A stretch of 64,000 nt of DNA from Nocardioides sp. GY 10113 (GTDB lineage: Bacteria > Actinomycetota > Actinomycetes > Propionibacteriales > Nocardioidaceae): contig NZ_STGK01000012.1 in NCBI RefSeq assembly GCF_004919105.1, forward strand, positions 62,001 to 126,000, written 5' to 3'. The notes below the pieces were generated by a model. That model worked only from the letters and a program-made list of their open reading frames with translations, did not search any database and was not told the origin of the DNA. The position numbers were made by a program, and so were the translations under genes. The stretch's first letter is position 1. Each line of letters opens with the position of its first letter. Positions 9,320 to 19,509 of the stretch are shown piece by piece.

Positions 9320-10356
9320 GCGCGCGGCCGTTCGGGCGGGGCGCCGTCGCGGCCCTGCTCGCCTGCCTCGCCGCGGCCGGGTGCGGGATCGACGTCGGCG
9401 TCGAGGGGGCGAGCGCGGACCCGTTCACGCTCCCCGTGGGCCCGACCGAGTGGGACGTGCCCGTCGCGGCCTGGTACCACGACGGGACGCTGCACGTCGG
9501 GGACGAGAGGCTCGAGCTCGGCGCCGTCGAGGAGTTCGTGCTCGGCGCGACCGGGGTCTACTGGGTGCGTGACGGGATGCTGATGTTCACCAGCGCGGCC
9601 GGACTCACCGAGCAGGTCGCGGAGGTCGGTTGGGCGAACCTGGCGATCTCCGCGGACCGCTCCGTGCTCGCGACCGTTGACCAGTCGCGCGGACCCACCG
9701 ACCGCTACGGCACCCACGTCCTGCAGGTGGCGGCGTTCGACACCCGTACCGGCGAACAGCTGTACCGCACCCCCGACCGCGAGCCGGCCGACGGCGACGA
9801 CCTGGCCGACCTGTACGGCGAGATCATGCCGCTGCTGCGGGGCGTGAGCGACGAGCTGCTGTTCTTCGACCGCTCCACCATCCACCTCGACGACGGCTCG
9901 TCCGACCCGGCGACCCGGGACGCGGAGCGCGTCGAGGTCTACGAGGGGTACGCCGACACGCTGTTCCCCGACGGCTACCACGTCGGCATCGGGGGAGAGG
10001 GCCGGCGCCGTGAGATGACCGGTAGCGAGGCGTTCGGTGTGGGGCGGCTCTCGCCGGACCGGAGCACCCTCTTCGACGCCTCCAGCTGGCCGGCCGCCGC
10101 GGTCGTGTACGACGCGACGACCGGGCGCCAGCGCCGGCTCGACGGCCCGTCGCGGTACTTCACGCTCGGTGGCTGGAGCGACGAGGACACCTTCATGGGC
10201 ATCGCGGAGCGGGTCGGCGGCAGCGCGAAGGCGCGGCAGGTCGTCACCTGCGAGCTGGCCAGCCTCGCCTGCTCGCCGGTCAGCCCGGTGCTCCGGTCGG
10301 GCTACCAGGAGAGCGGGTACGCCGACCTGCTGCTGGAGGCGGGCACCTGGCCCTGA
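9316..10356 (+). CDS. Lipoprotein with beta-propeller-like repeats
   Basis: 346 residues. The start GTG 9316 overlaps the DUF77 stop (GTGA). The signal peptide RPFGRGAVAALLACLAAAGC ends in a lipobox Cys. The body has recurring short strand patterns (AWYHDGTLHVGDERLELG, GVYWVRDGMLMF, AISADRSVLATVD, VVYDATTGRQRRLDG) like those of WD40/YVTN-type propellers. The function is unknown; it is probably anchored on the outer face of the membrane. Its former coupling to the DUF77 gene was broken by the prophage insertion. A hairpin follows at 10361. Confidence 0.65.
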   Translation: MSARPFGRGAVAALLACLAAAGCGIDVGVEGASADPFTLPVGPTEWDVPVAAWYHDGTLHVGDERLELGAVEEFVLGATGVYWVRDGMLMFTSAAGLTEQVAEVGWANLAISADRSVLATVDQSRGPTDRYGTHVLQVAAFDTRTGEQLYRTPDREPADGDDLADLYGEIMPLLRGVSDELLFFDRSTIHLDDGSSDPATRDAERVEVYEGYADTLFPDGYHVGIGGEGRRREMTGSEAFGVGRLSPDRSTLFDASSWPAAAVVYDATTGRQRRLDGPSRYFTLGGWSDEDTFMGIAERVGGSAKARQVVTCELASLACSPVSPVLRSGYQESGYADLLLEAGTWP

Positions 10357-10360
10357 CCGG

Positions 10361-10390
10361 CCGCCACCTCGCGCGCCGAACGGGTGGCGG
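10361..10390 (+). terminator. Hairpin after the lipoprotein gene
   Basis: CCGCCACC (10361-10368) pairs with GGTGGCGG (10383-10390) across a 14-base loop, starting 5 bases after the stop codon. Confidence 0.65.
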
Positions 10391-10422
10391 CGTGCCCCGG
10401 CCTACGCCAGCATGGGCAGGTG

Positions 10423-10605
10423 ATGGCGGTTGCGGTGGCGCTCCTGGCGGTGGCGCCCTGCGTGCTGCTCGCGCTGCTGACCGGCCTCGGCCAACGCCGC
10501 CGCGGGACGTCGGGTCCCCTGGTCGCGCTGGCCGGTCTCGCCTTCCCTGTCACCTGGCTCATCTGGTACCTGCGGGACGAGAGGCCGTTCCGCCGCCCGG
10601 CCTGA
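10423..10605 (+). CDS. Small membrane protein, two predicted helices
   Basis: 60 residues from ATG 10423 (GTG 10420 is directly adjacent). Two hydrophobic helices, MAVAVALLAVAPCVLLALL and VALAGLAFPVTWLIWYL, are separated by a basic loop GQRRRGTSG. The C-terminus RDERPFRRPA is charged. There is no recognised family. Codon use matches the neighbours and the hydrophobic pattern is clear, but no strong ribosome-binding site is present, so this is a modest call. Confidence 0.5.
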   Translation: MAVAVALLAVAPCVLLALLTGLGQRRRGTSGPLVALAGLAFPVTWLIWYLRDERPFRRPA

Positions 10606-10742
10606 CGACCGCGCTGACCTTCACGCCCCTGGCGGCGGGAGAGGGCAGGCCCAGGGCCGCGCCCGGGCTGGTGGGTCACCGTGAGGCCGACCACGCAGCC
10701 CACCGAACCGATCGGCAGCGTCCGCGCCGCTCAGGGGAGGAC

Positions 10743-11621
10743 TCAGGGGAGGATCCGTGCGAGATTGCGGACGTAGCGGAGCACGTCGTCCACCACGGTC
10801 GCCTCGACGACGCTGCCGATGCGAGCCAGGCGCTCGCCCAGCGCGGACGTCGCGCGCGGCGGTGGGTCGACCTCGTCGAGCTCGTCGAGCAGCTGTGAGC
10901 AGCTCCAGGTGGGGCCGAGCAGCGTGTCGGCGAGGAGGTGGGTCAGGCTCGCCTGCGGGTCCTGCGCCAGTGACCAGGCCGTCGCCACGTCCTGGGCGCA
11001 GCCCGCCACGCTCTGCGCTCGCGCCCGGTCCGGCGCCAGCCTGTCCTCGGCGTACCCGACGAGCTTCGAGGTCGCGTACGCCAGCACGACGGCCTGCGCC
11101 GGCACCTCGACGGTGACGGTCGCCGGCTGGCCGGTGACGACGACCCAGCCCCCGGGTGGGACCGCCGCGTGGCCGGGTGGAGTGGCGAAGGCGCCGGCGG
11201 CCTCGAGGTTCGTCAGGTCCTCGAAGGTCTCGGGCTCGTTCGCGCCCGCTTGGCTGACGCCGGCGCCCGGGCCGGGCCCGACATCCAGGAGGACGGCGGA
11301 GTCGTTGACCAGCAGCACCGCGCCGCCATCGCCGGTGTGGCAGATGCTCGCGACCCCCGCGACCCAGTCGGTCGGCGTGTAGACGGTGCTGAACTCCCCG
11401 TACGGGCACTGCACCGCGGCCGGCGGCGCGGTCGCGCCGGCGTCGCCGGACTCGCCGGCCTCGCCGGCCTCGCCGGTGGCGCTGGTGGTCCCGGCGTCGC
11501 TGGCCGCGCCGGTGGTGCCGGCGTCGCTGGTGCTGCCGGGCTCGTCGCCGCTCCCGCATCCCGTCGCGCCGAGGAGCGCGGCGGCGACGACGGTCGCCAC
11601 GCACGTGCTCACCAACCTCAT
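10743..11621 (-). CDS. Secreted lipoprotein with Gly/Thr/Ala-rich linker
   Basis: 292 residues. The signal peptide MRLVSTCVATVVAAALLGATGC ends with a lipobox. A low-complexity stretch of about 40 residues (repeats such as DAGTT and GEAGE) follows. The globular part contains CPYGEFSTVYTPTDWVAGVA and several Cys (ICHTG, AGCAQD, WSCSQ) that could form disulfides. No family is recognised. It is divergent from the gene at 11820 and convergent with the small membrane gene. Confidence 0.65.
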   Translation of the reverse strand: MRLVSTCVATVVAAALLGATGCGSGDEPGSTSDAGTTGAASDAGTTSATGEAGEAGESGDAGATAPPAAVQCPYGEFSTVYTPTDWVAGVASICHTGDGGAVLLVNDSAVLLDVGPGPGAGVSQAGANEPETFEDLTNLEAAGAFATPPGHAAVPPGGWVVVTGQPATVTVEVPAQAVVLAYATSKLVGYAEDRLAPDRARAQSVAGCAQDVATAWSLAQDPQASLTHLLADTLLGPTWSCSQLLDELDEVDPPPRATSALGERLARIGSVVEATVVDDVLRYVRNLARILP

Positions 11622-11819
11622 CGGTCGCTCCCGTCGGCCCGACGCTGGGTCCCGCCCGCCGCGGTGGCGGAGGGGCGCCCGGCGACTCTACGCGCGGGGA
11701 CGCGGGGCGCGCAGCGATCGGTGTCGGCGCCCCGGCGCCGCTGGTCACCCGCAGGCCATGCGGGTGATCCGGTCTAGCCGGCGCTGGCGGCCCCGCCCCG
11801 TGCGGTGGATCCTGCACAG

Positions 11820-13016
11820 ATGGGCGAACACGCTGCGGAGGCGACCGATCCTGTGGGCACGACGCCGGCCCCCAAGACGACGCCGCTGCTCATCTACGTC
11901 CCCGGCCTCGGCGCGTCCGAGGAGAACACCGCGGACCAGGTGGCGGACTCGATCCGGGCCAGCCTGGATCCCCAGAGGCCGGGGTCGTTCCGGCTCGTCG
12001 ACGCCGCCGGCGTTCCCTCGCCGTCCGGCCTGAGGGTCAGCAAGACCATCGTCGACGAGAACGACGTCGAGGTCCTCCAGCTGTTCCAGTTCGACTACGC
12101 CGCGAGGCTGGTGCCACGGTCGAGCGGCGCCCTGCCGCCGGTCGTACCCGGTGCGGTCCGGGCGGTCGCGCTCACCGGCCAGGCCATCCTGGCCCTCGCC
12201 GCCGCGTTCCGCCGGCCGGCGAAGCGGTGGCAGACCAAGGTCCAGCTCTGGCTCGGCGTGGGGGCGTGTGCCGTCCTGGCCTTCGGGGCCGTCTACGCGG
12301 CCGTCGGGCTGCTGGCGGCCCTGGGCGTCACGATGCCGTCCTGGCTGAAGGGCTTCTACGACGGCGGGGAGAGCCCCTGGATCAGCATCTCCTCGCTCGG
12401 CGTGGTCGTCACCTGGGCCGCGCTCCGCAACCGCCTGCTGGGCGTGGTCGGGGCGATCCAGGCCTCGATCTGGTTCGTGAAGAACACCGACGTCATCGCG
12501 GACTCCGTCAGCCAGGCGCTCGACCAGGCGATCGACGGCCTCCGGCCCAGCGGCTGGGTGGGCCCGGTGCACCTCCTCGGCTACAGCTTCGGAAGCCTGG
12601 TGCTGTTCGAGACGTTCTTCCCGCGCGACGGCTCGCTCCGCGACTTCGCGCCGCCCGAGGAGGTCGCCTCGATGGTGACGGTCGGCTGCCCGCTGGACAT
12701 GGTGCGCCTGTTCAGTCCCGGCTACGACGACGGGCGCATCGCCCGCAAGGACGACCTGCGGTGGACGAACGTCTTCATCGAGGCGGATGTGTTCGCCTCG
12801 AACCTCGTGAACGGCGACGACAAGGCTGAGGGCGCCGGCGACGTCAGCATCGGCGCGGTGCGCCCCACCTCGATCCGGTACACCGAGCGTGGGCTCAGCC
12901 CGCTGCAGATCTTCACCTCGGGGAAGGTCCACGCCGGGTACTGGGGCAAGGACCGCGCCAGCTGCTTCGGCGAGCTGGCGCCGTCGTTCGTCGCGCCGGC
13001 TGCACCCCGGGCCTGA
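11820..13016 (+). CDS. Membrane-associated alpha/beta-hydrolase-like protein
   Basis: 398 residues from ATG 11820 (GTG 11805 would add five). An early LLIYVPGLGASEENT looks like the oxyanion-hole strand of an alpha/beta hydrolase. The nucleophile elbow GYSFGS is near residues 254-259, with Ser about 256. Two hydrophobic segments (LWLGVGACAVLAFGAVYAAV and SLGVVVTWAALRNRLLGVVG) sit between the core halves, suggesting membrane attachment. A late ...KVHAGYWG may carry the catalytic His. The substrate is unknown. The start is uncertain because no clear ribosome-binding site is seen. Confidence 0.6.
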   Translation: MGEHAAEATDPVGTTPAPKTTPLLIYVPGLGASEENTADQVADSIRASLDPQRPGSFRLVDAAGVPSPSGLRVSKTIVDENDVEVLQLFQFDYAARLVPRSSGALPPVVPGAVRAVALTGQAILALAAAFRRPAKRWQTKVQLWLGVGACAVLAFGAVYAAVGLLAALGVTMPSWLKGFYDGGESPWISISSLGVVVTWAALRNRLLGVVGAIQASIWFVKNTDVIADSVSQALDQAIDGLRPSGWVGPVHLLGYSFGSLVLFETFFPRDGSLRDFAPPEEVASMVTVGCPLDMVRLFSPGYDDGRIARKDDLRWTNVFIEADVFASNLVNGDDKAEGAGDVSIGAVRPTSIRYTERGLSPLQIFTSGKVHAGYWGKDRASCFGELAPSFVAPAAPRA

Positions 13017-13102
13017 CGCCGGCGTTCGGCGACCCGGGCACGGGCACGGTCGGGCGCACTGACAGAATCCTCCGGCCCGCGGATCGGTGAAGGAGGGTGA
13101 CC

Positions 13103-13804
13103 GTGAACGACGAGACGACGGCCCCGCCGCCGCCCCCGCCGGCATACCCGCCCGTCCCGCCTCCGCCGTACCCGCCGCCCGGGTACCCCCAGTCCCAGGG
13201 CCCCACGCGGCCCCGGCGCACGGCGCTTCCGGTGGCGCTCGGCGTGGTCGGCGGGTTGCTGGTCCTCGTGATCGCGATCGCGGTCCCGGCCATCCTGGTC
13301 GACGGCGACGGCAGCGTCGGCCTGAGACCGGCGGGCGAGACCCGGCAGGCGCCGGCCGACCTCGACGAGGTCGTTGCCTACGACAACCTCTCCCGCGACC
13401 ACGAGCGGGGCCCGATCGACTATCCGCAGTCGCCGCCCGTGGGCGGACCGCACGCCCCGACCTGGCTGGACTGCGGGGTCTACGACCTGCCGGTGCCCGC
13501 CGAGAACCTGGTGCATGACCTCGAGCACGGGACCGTGGTGATCAGCTACCGGCCGGACGCGGTCGACGGCGACGGGGTCGGCACCCTGGCCGCGCAGCTG
13601 CCGAGCAACGGCATCCTGACGCCGTGGCCCGCGCAGCAGGCGCCGGTGGTGATCACCGTCTGGGGCCGCCAGCTCGAGCTGACCGGCGTCGACGACCCGC
13701 GGCTCCCGCTCTTCATCGCCGCCTACGGCCACGGCGAGACCGCGCCGGAGCCGTTCGCCTCCTGCGCCGGCGGGGCGCGCCCCGACCAGGGCCGACTCGC
13801 CTGA
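13103..13804 (+). CDS. DUF3105 membrane-anchored extracellular protein
   Basis: 233 residues. A Pro/Tyr-rich cytoplasmic N-terminus (PPPPPAYPPVPPPPYPPPGY) is followed by one membrane helix (VALGVVGGLLVLVIAIAVPA). The C-terminal domain has the DUF3105 hallmarks: IDYPQSPPVGGPHAPTWLDC followed by NLVHDLEHGTVVISY. GTG 13103 was preferred over GTG 13097 because AAGGAGG then has a spacing of about 7. The His, Cys and Glu conserved in DUF3105 suggest metal binding, but no activity is established. Confidence 0.8.
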   Translation: MNDETTAPPPPPPAYPPVPPPPYPPPGYPQSQGPTRPRRTALPVALGVVGGLLVLVIAIAVPAILVDGDGSVGLRPAGETRQAPADLDEVVAYDNLSRDHERGPIDYPQSPPVGGPHAPTWLDCGVYDLPVPAENLVHDLEHGTVVISYRPDAVDGDGVGTLAAQLPSNGILTPWPAQQAPVVITVWGRQLELTGVDDPRLPLFIAAYGHGETAPEPFASCAGGARPDQGRLA

Positions 13805-13872
13805 CCCCACCGCCTGAGCCCACGACACGGCGTTCATCGGCGGCCGTCGCGGTCGGTCGCTACGGTGGGCCG

Positions 13873-14310
13873 GTGACCCGCTTCGCCTGTGTCGTCCTCG
13901 TGGACCCTCGCGGCTGGGTGCTCCTCCAGGAGCGCGACGAGCACGCGCGGATCGCCCCCGAGCGGTGGAGCTACAGCGGCGGGCACGTCGAGCCGGGGGA
14001 GTCCGACCTGGACGCGGCGGTGCGCGAGCTCGCCGAGGAGACCGGCATCGAGGTGGCCGCCGCCGACCTGCGCCTGCACGGCCACTTCGACCTGTTCCAC
14101 CCCGAGACCCGGTCGCAGGACACGATCGCGTTCTTCACCGCGCCGACCGAGCTGACCGACGACGACGTGGTGCTCGGGGAGGGGCGCCAGATCGTCTTCG
14201 TCGACCCGGAGGTCGCCCGTGGGCTGCCGCTGAGCGACCTCGCCGCGACCACGCTGCCGGCGTTCCTCGACTCCGACCTGTACGCCGAGCTCAGCAGGAG
14301 GCCCGCGTGA
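13873..14310 (+). CDS. Nudix hydrolase
   Basis: 145 residues. A complete Nudix box is present ([20 protein letters not shown] plus TGI), with the metal-binding REL..EE helix. It should hydrolyse a nucleoside diphosphate-linked compound; the substrate is not predictable. GTG 13873 follows a TACGGT hexamer by 6 bases, indicating a leaderless start. The stop overlaps the GTG of the next gene (GTGA at 14307), so the two are co-translated. Confidence 0.85.
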   Translation: MTRFACVVLVDPRGWVLLQERDEHARIAPERWSYSGGHVEPGESDLDAAVRELAEETGIEVAAADLRLHGHFDLFHPETRSQDTIAFFTAPTELTDDDVVLGEGRQIVFVDPEVARGLPLSDLAATTLPAFLDSDLYAELSRRPA

Positions 14311-15278
14311 CCCGTCCCGTGACACTCTCCGTGACCCGGGTCCCCGCCGGCGGCGCCGAGGACGTCGTCGTCGCCACCCATGGACCGGACACCGGCGCGG
14401 CCTTCACCGGCACCGAGGACGGCTCGGTCTTCCGGATCAGCGCCGACGGCCAGCGCATCGACAAGGTCGGCTACACCGCGGGCCGCCCCCTCGGCATCGA
14501 GTACGCCGCCGACGGCCGCCTGCTGATCTGCGACGCCCGCCGCGGGCTGCTGTGGCTGGATCCCGCGACGGGCGCGATCGAGACGATCGTGGACAGCGCC
14601 AGCCCGGAGGGCCGCCGCGAGCTGACGTTCTGCAACAACGCCGCCATCGCCGCCGACGGCACCATCTGGTTCAGCGACTCCTCGACCAAGTTCGGGATCG
14701 ACCGCTGGCGGGAGGAGATGGTCCAGCTGACCCGCACCGGCCGGCTGATCCGGGTCGACCCGGACGGCACCCGCACCACGGTGCTCTCCGGCCTGGCGTT
14801 CGCCAACGGCGTCGCCCTCGCCGCGGACGACTCGTTCGTCTGCGTCGCCGAGACCAGCACCCGCGACGTGGTCCGGTACTGGCTGACCGGGCCCAGCGCC
14901 GGGATGCGCGACCGGCTCTGCTCCGACCTGCCCGGCTACCCGGACAACATCTCCCGCGGCAGCGACGGGTTGATCTGGGTGACCCTGGCGAGTCCGCGGG
15001 ACCGGGTGGTCGAGCGGCTGCAGCGCTCGCCGATGCTCCTGCGCCGCGTCGTGACCACGCTGCCCGAGCCGCTGCAGCCGAACCCGAAGCGCACGGTGCG
15101 CGTGCAGGCCTACGACGCCCGGGGGCGGCTGGTGCACGACCTCGACCTGGACCCGGACCGCCCGGGGTCGGCGTACCACATGGTCACGGGGGTGCGGGAG
15201 CACGACGGCACGGTCTGGCTGGGCAGCCTGCACGAGCCGGCGGTCGCGCGGTTCGACCTCGCCGGGGCCGCGCGGTAG
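14307..15278 (+). CDS. SMP-30/gluconolactonase/strictosidine synthase-like beta-propeller protein
   Basis: 323 residues. The sequence has repeated propeller blades ([64 protein letters not shown]). The [20 protein letters not shown] region is the strongly conserved part of the strictosidine-synthase-like/SMP-30 superfamily, which contains calcium-dependent lactonases and arylesterases. GTG 14307 has AGGAGG upstream and overlaps the Nudix stop. The substrate is unknown. Confidence 0.8.
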   Translation: MTRPVTLSVTRVPAGGAEDVVVATHGPDTGAAFTGTEDGSVFRISADGQRIDKVGYTAGRPLGIEYAADGRLLICDARRGLLWLDPATGAIETIVDSASPEGRRELTFCNNAAIAADGTIWFSDSSTKFGIDRWREEMVQLTRTGRLIRVDPDGTRTTVLSGLAFANGVALAADDSFVCVAETSTRDVVRYWLTGPSAGMRDRLCSDLPGYPDNISRGSDGLIWVTLASPRDRVVERLQRSPMLLRRVVTTLPEPLQPNPKRTVRVQAYDARGRLVHDLDLDPDRPGSAYHMVTGVREHDGTVWLGSLHEPAVARFDLAGAAR

Positions 15279-15301
15279 TGGCACGCCCTAGACTCGGCGC
15301 C

Positions 15302-17242
15302 ATGGCAGTCCTCGACACGATCTCCGGCCCGCGCGACCTGCGTGACCTGTCGGAGGACCAGCTGACCGACCTCGCCGCCGAGATCCGCGACCTGCTGATC
15401 CGCACGGTCGCCACGAACTCCGGGCACCTCGGCCCCAACCTCGGCGTGGTGGAGCTGACCCTGGCGATCCACCGGGTCTTCGACTCGCCGCGCGACAAGG
15501 TCGTCTTCGACACCGGCCACCAGGCCTACGTGCACAAGCTGGTCACCGGCCGCGCCGGTGAGTTCGGCACCCTGCGGCGCGAGGGCGGACTGAGCGGCTA
15601 CCCGAGCCGGGCGGAGTCCGAGCACGACCTGGTCGAGAACTCCCACGCCTCCACGGCGCTCAGCTACGCCGACGGCATCGCCAAGGCGTTCGCGATCCGC
15701 GGCGAGGACCGGCACACGGTGGCCGTGATCGGCGACGGCGCGCTGACCGGCGGCATGGCCTGGGAGGCGCTCAACAACATCGCGATCGCCGACGACTCCA
15801 AGCTGGTCATCGTCGTCAACGACAACGGCCGCTCCTACACGCCCACGATCGGCGGCCTCGCCCAGGCGCTGGCCGGGCTGCGCACCAACCCGCGCTACGA
15901 GCAGGTGCTCGAGCTGATCAAGAAGCGGCTCAACGCCGTGCCCGGCGTCGGGCCCACCGCCTACGACGCGCTGCACGCGGTCAAGCGCGGGCTCAAGGAC
16001 GCCCTCGCCCCGCAGGGCCTGTTCGAGGACCTCGGCCTGAAGTACGTCGGCCCCGTCGACGGTCACGACCGGGTCGCGATGGAGCAGGCGCTGGGCCAGG
16101 CCAAGCGCTTCGGCGGCCCGGTGATCGTGCACGCGATGACCCGCAAGGGCTTCGGCTACGACCCGGCCGAGCGGCACGAGGCGGACCAGTTCCACGCGCC
16201 CGGACCGTTCGACGTGCAGACCGGCGCCGAGAAGCCGAAGGGTCCGATCTGGACCGATCACTTCGCCGACCACATGGTGCAGATCGGCGCCCGCCGTCCC
16301 GACGTCGTCGCGATCACCGCGGCGATGATGCACCCGGTCGGGCTGGACAAGTTCCAGGCCCGGTTCCCCGAGCGCACCTTCGACGTCGGCATCGCCGAGC
16401 AGCACGCCGCGACCAGCGCCGCCGGCCTGGCGATCGGCGGGCTGCACCCGGTCGTCGCCGTCTACGCGACGTTCCTCAACCGCGCCTTCGACCAGGTGCT
16501 GATGGACGTCGCGCTGCACAACTGCGGCGTCACGTTCGTGCTGGACCGCTCCGGCGTCACCGGCGACGACGGCGCCTCCCACAACGGCATGTGGGACATG
16601 TCCATCCTGCAGGTGGTGCCGGGGCTGCGCCTGGCCGCACCCCGCGACGTGACCCGGATGACCGAGCTGCTCGACGAGGCGGTCGAGGTCGCCGACGCGC
16701 CCACGGTGGTCCGGTTCCCCAAGGGTCCGCCGCCGAGCGACCTCCCGGCGATCGACATCCTCACGGGCGAGCACGGCCCGATCGACGTGCTCTACCGCGA
16801 GGGTGCCCGTGACGTGCTCGTGGTCTCCGTGGGCGCGATGGCCGGCGTCGCGATCGACGTGGCCGAGCGGCTGCAGGCCCAGGGCATCGGGGTCACCGTC
16901 GTCGACCCGCGCTGGGTCAAGCCGGTCGACGCCGCCCTGGTCGAGCTCGCCCGAGGCTTCCGTCGCGTCGTCACCATCGAGGACAACGGCCGCGTCGGCG
17001 GCGTCGGCGCGGTCCTGCTGCAGGAGCTCAACGACGCCGGCGTCCACGTCCCGGTCCACCTGCACGGCATCCCCCAGGAGTTCCTGGACCACGCCAAGCG
17101 CGCGGTCATCATGGAGCGGGTCGGGCTCTCGGCCCAGGCCATCGCCCTGGACGTGGTGCACGCGATCACGGCCGACCCGGACACGGAGCCGGACGTCCGC
17201 GCCGCAGCGCGGGCCCTCCTCGATGCGGACGGGACGCGCTGA
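15302..17242 (+). CDS. dxs: 1-deoxy-D-xylulose-5-phosphate synthase
   Basis: 646-residue thiamine-diphosphate enzyme that condenses pyruvate and glyceraldehyde 3-phosphate, the first step of the MEP isoprenoid pathway. Visible marks are [16 protein letters not shown] at the N-terminus, the ThDP-binding [16 protein letters not shown] at about residues 142-157, and the transketolase-type C-terminal domains with [18 protein letters not shown]. The length is standard. TAGACT lies 7 bases before ATG with no ribosome-binding site, so it looks leaderless. It overlaps the next gene by 20 bases. Confidence 0.97.
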   Translation: MAVLDTISGPRDLRDLSEDQLTDLAAEIRDLLIRTVATNSGHLGPNLGVVELTLAIHRVFDSPRDKVVFDTGHQAYVHKLVTGRAGEFGTLRREGGLSGYPSRAESEHDLVENSHASTALSYADGIAKAFAIRGEDRHTVAVIGDGALTGGMAWEALNNIAIADDSKLVIVVNDNGRSYTPTIGGLAQALAGLRTNPRYEQVLELIKKRLNAVPGVGPTAYDALHAVKRGLKDALAPQGLFEDLGLKYVGPVDGHDRVAMEQALGQAKRFGGPVIVHAMTRKGFGYDPAERHEADQFHAPGPFDVQTGAEKPKGPIWTDHFADHMVQIGARRPDVVAITAAMMHPVGLDKFQARFPERTFDVGIAEQHAATSAAGLAIGGLHPVVAVYATFLNRAFDQVLMDVALHNCGVTFVLDRSGVTGDDGASHNGMWDMSILQVVPGLRLAAPRDVTRMTELLDEAVEVADAPTVVRFPKGPPPSDLPAIDILTGEHGPIDVLYREGARDVLVVSVGAMAGVAIDVAERLQAQGIGVTVVDPRWVKPVDAALVELARGFRRVVTIEDNGRVGGVGAVLLQELNDAGVHVPVHLHGIPQEFLDHAKRAVIMERVGLSAQAIALDVVHAITADPDTEPDVRAAARALLDADGTR

Positions 17243-18533
17243 GCCGGGCCGGAGCCCCGCCCGTCGTCGTACGCTCGGTGTCCCGGTCCTCCTGCTGAGC
17301 CTGCTCCCGTTCGTCGCCTGCTCCGCCGATCCGCCCGGCCCGATCGAGCCGACCTCCGCGCAGCTCGAGGCCGACCTGACCACGGTGCTGCGCAAGCGCG
17401 CGCGAGCGATCCTCGACGACGACGCCGCGGCGCTCAAGCGGACGCTGGCGCCCGGCGACGCGATCCGCCGTCAGCAGGCCACCTACCTGGCCAACCTCGC
17501 CCAGCTGCCCGTCGAGGTGCTGCGCTACCGCGTGGAGAGGGGATCGGTCACCGCCGACCCGGACGACCAGCGCAGCGTGTGGGCGGTCGTCCAGACCAGC
17601 CTGCAGCTGGAGGGGTACGACGCGGTGCCGGTGCGCACCCGCGACCGGTGGCGGTTCACCCTCGGCGAGCACGGGCGACGCTACGTGCTCGCCTCGACCC
17701 GTGATGCCGCCTGGGAGGAGGAGCACACCTCCGCGGAGCAGCCCTGGGACCGAGGTCCGATCCGGGTCGAGGAGCGGCTGGACGCGCTCGGCATCTTCGA
17801 CGCGACAACGATCGGCGACGCTCCGATGGTGCTCGACGCGGTCTCCGACGGCCGGTTCGAGGTCGGACTGCAGCTCCCCGAGGAGCGGTCGTCGGCCGTC
17901 GACGGTGACGGCGCTGACGGTGCTCCGCGCGACCTCGGCACCGTCGTCTACGTGCTCTCCGACCGGTCGGCGGTCGACGACCTGACCGGCGACACCGTCG
18001 GTGACCCCGAGCGCGCCGACGGGCTGACGATCGCCATCCCCAGCGTCCCCGGCGACAGCTCGAGTCCGACGGCCGGCTTCCGGATCTCGCTCAACCCCCG
18101 CGTCCTGGCCCAGTCCGCGTCGGTGCGCGACCGGCTGGTGCGCCACGAGCTGACCCACGCCCTGCTCGGCGCGGAGGGTCGCGGCGCGCCGCTGTGGATC
18201 ACCGAGGGGATCGCCGAGTACGTCTCGGTGCAGCCGATGGACGCCCTGCAGCGAAGGCTGCCGGCGGCCGCGCTCGAGGTCGGCGCCGGCGCGAGCGCCC
18301 TGCCCTCGGCGGAGGACTTCCAGGGTCCCGACGCCGTCGGCTGGTACGCCGTGGCCTGGTGGGTCTGCGAGTACGTCGCGAACACCGAGGGGCCGTCGAT
18401 GCTGTGGGTGCTCCTCGACGAGCTGGCCGGCGGCGCCGACCAGGCGGGGGTGCTCGCCGACCGGCTGGGGCTGACCGAGGACCAGCTCGTCCAGCGGGGC
18501 GTCGCGCTGATGACCAGCACCTATCGTCGGTGA
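17223..18533 (+). CDS. Lipoprotein zinc metallopeptidase-like protein (HEXXH)
   Basis: 436 residues. After a basic start ([10 protein letters not shown]), the hydrophobic [14 protein letters not shown] ends in a lipobox Cys. The C-terminal half has a gluzincin signature: His308-Glu309-x-x-His312 in RHELTHALL, then [10 protein letters not shown] with the third ligand Glu. This fits peptidase-MA/DUF2268-like enzymes. It is probably anchored on the outer membrane face. The ATG lies inside the dxs gene (20-base overlap); a GTG at 17278 would remove the signal's basic end and is less likely. The substrate is unknown. Confidence 0.75.
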   Translation: MRTGRAEPGRSPARRRTLGVPVLLLSLLPFVACSADPPGPIEPTSAQLEADLTTVLRKRARAILDDDAAALKRTLAPGDAIRRQQATYLANLAQLPVEVLRYRVERGSVTADPDDQRSVWAVVQTSLQLEGYDAVPVRTRDRWRFTLGEHGRRYVLASTRDAAWEEEHTSAEQPWDRGPIRVEERLDALGIFDATTIGDAPMVLDAVSDGRFEVGLQLPEERSSAVDGDGADGAPRDLGTVVYVLSDRSAVDDLTGDTVGDPERADGLTIAIPSVPGDSSSPTAGFRISLNPRVLAQSASVRDRLVRHELTHALLGAEGRGAPLWITEGIAEYVSVQPMDALQRRLPAAALEVGAGASALPSAEDFQGPDAVGWYAVAWWVCEYVANTEGPSMLWVLLDELAGGADQAGVLADRLGLTEDQLVQRGVALMTSTYRR

Positions 18534-18561
18534 TCCGACGCGGCGGAATAGGGTTGTGCCC

Positions 18562-19509
18562 GTGAGCAACTCCGCCCGACTCGTCCACATCGTCGACGAC
18601 GTCCCCGAGCTGGACGGCGTCACCGACCTTCGCCTGGTGATCGCCCTGGACGGCTTCCTGGACGCCGGGAACGCGGGCGCGGTCGCCTGCGCCCATCTGG
18701 TCGAGTCCGGTGCCAGCGGCGGCGGCGTGGTCGTGGCGACCTTCGACGTCGACGAGCTCCACGACTACCGGGCACGCCGCCCCCCGATGTCGTTCGTCCG
18801 CGACCACTACGAGGCCTACGACGCCCCGCGCCTGGTGGTGCGCCTGCTGCGCGACGCCGGCGGCACGCCGTACCTGCTGCTGCACGGGCCCGAGCCCGAC
18901 ATCCGGTGGGAGGCGTTCTGCCGGGCCGTGCGCGACGTGATCGTGCGGTTCGACGTGTCGCTGGTGATCGGCATCGGCGCGGTGCCGATGGCGGTCCCGC
19001 ACACCCGCCCGATCGCGATCACGCACCACGCCAACAACCCCGACCTGCTCACCGGCACCAGCCCCTGGCGCGGTGAGCTGCGGATCCCCGGCAGCGCTCA
19101 GGCGCTGCTCGAGGTGCGGCTGGGGGAGTGGGGACACGACGCGCAGGGATTCGTCGCGCACGTGCCGCACTACCTGGCGCAGCTGGACTACCCGCGCGCC
19201 TCGCTGGCGCTGCTCGAGCACGTCGAGCTGGCCGCACGGCTGACCATCGACCTCGGTGACCTCCGTCTGCTGGCCGAGGAGCGCGAGGGCGAGATCGCGC
19301 GGTACCTGGCCTCCAACGAGGAGGTGGCCGGGGTCGTCGCCGCGCTGGAGCAGCAGTACGACACGTTCGCTCGCGCGGAGGAGGAGGGCTCCAGCCTCCT
19401 CGCCGCCGACGAGCCGCTGCCGACCGGCGAGGACCTCGGTCGCCAGTTCGAGCAGTTCCTCGCGGGCCTCGAGGGGCCCGACGAGGGCACCACCGGAGGG
19501 GGAGCATGA
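18562..19509 (+). CDS. PAC2 family protein
   Basis: 315 residues with the PAC2 (proteasome assembly chaperone-like) domain: LVIALDGFLDAGNAG at the N-terminus, ELHDYRARRPPMSF, and later VPHYLAQLDYPRASLALLE. The C-terminal tail is acidic and helical. Bacterial members occur in most actinobacteria, with no proven role. GTG 18562 follows TAGGGT by 7 bases, so it is probably leaderless. The stop overlaps the tesB start, giving a two-gene unit. Confidence 0.85.
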   Translation: MSNSARLVHIVDDVPELDGVTDLRLVIALDGFLDAGNAGAVACAHLVESGASGGGVVVATFDVDELHDYRARRPPMSFVRDHYEAYDAPRLVVRLLRDAGGTPYLLLHGPEPDIRWEAFCRAVRDVIVRFDVSLVIGIGAVPMAVPHTRPIAITHHANNPDLLTGTSPWRGELRIPGSAQALLEVRLGEWGHDAQGFVAHVPHYLAQLDYPRASLALLEHVELAARLTIDLGDLRLLAEEREGEIARYLASNEEVAGVVAALEQQYDTFARAEEEGSSLLAADEPLPTGEDLGRQFEQFLAGLEGPDEGTTGGGA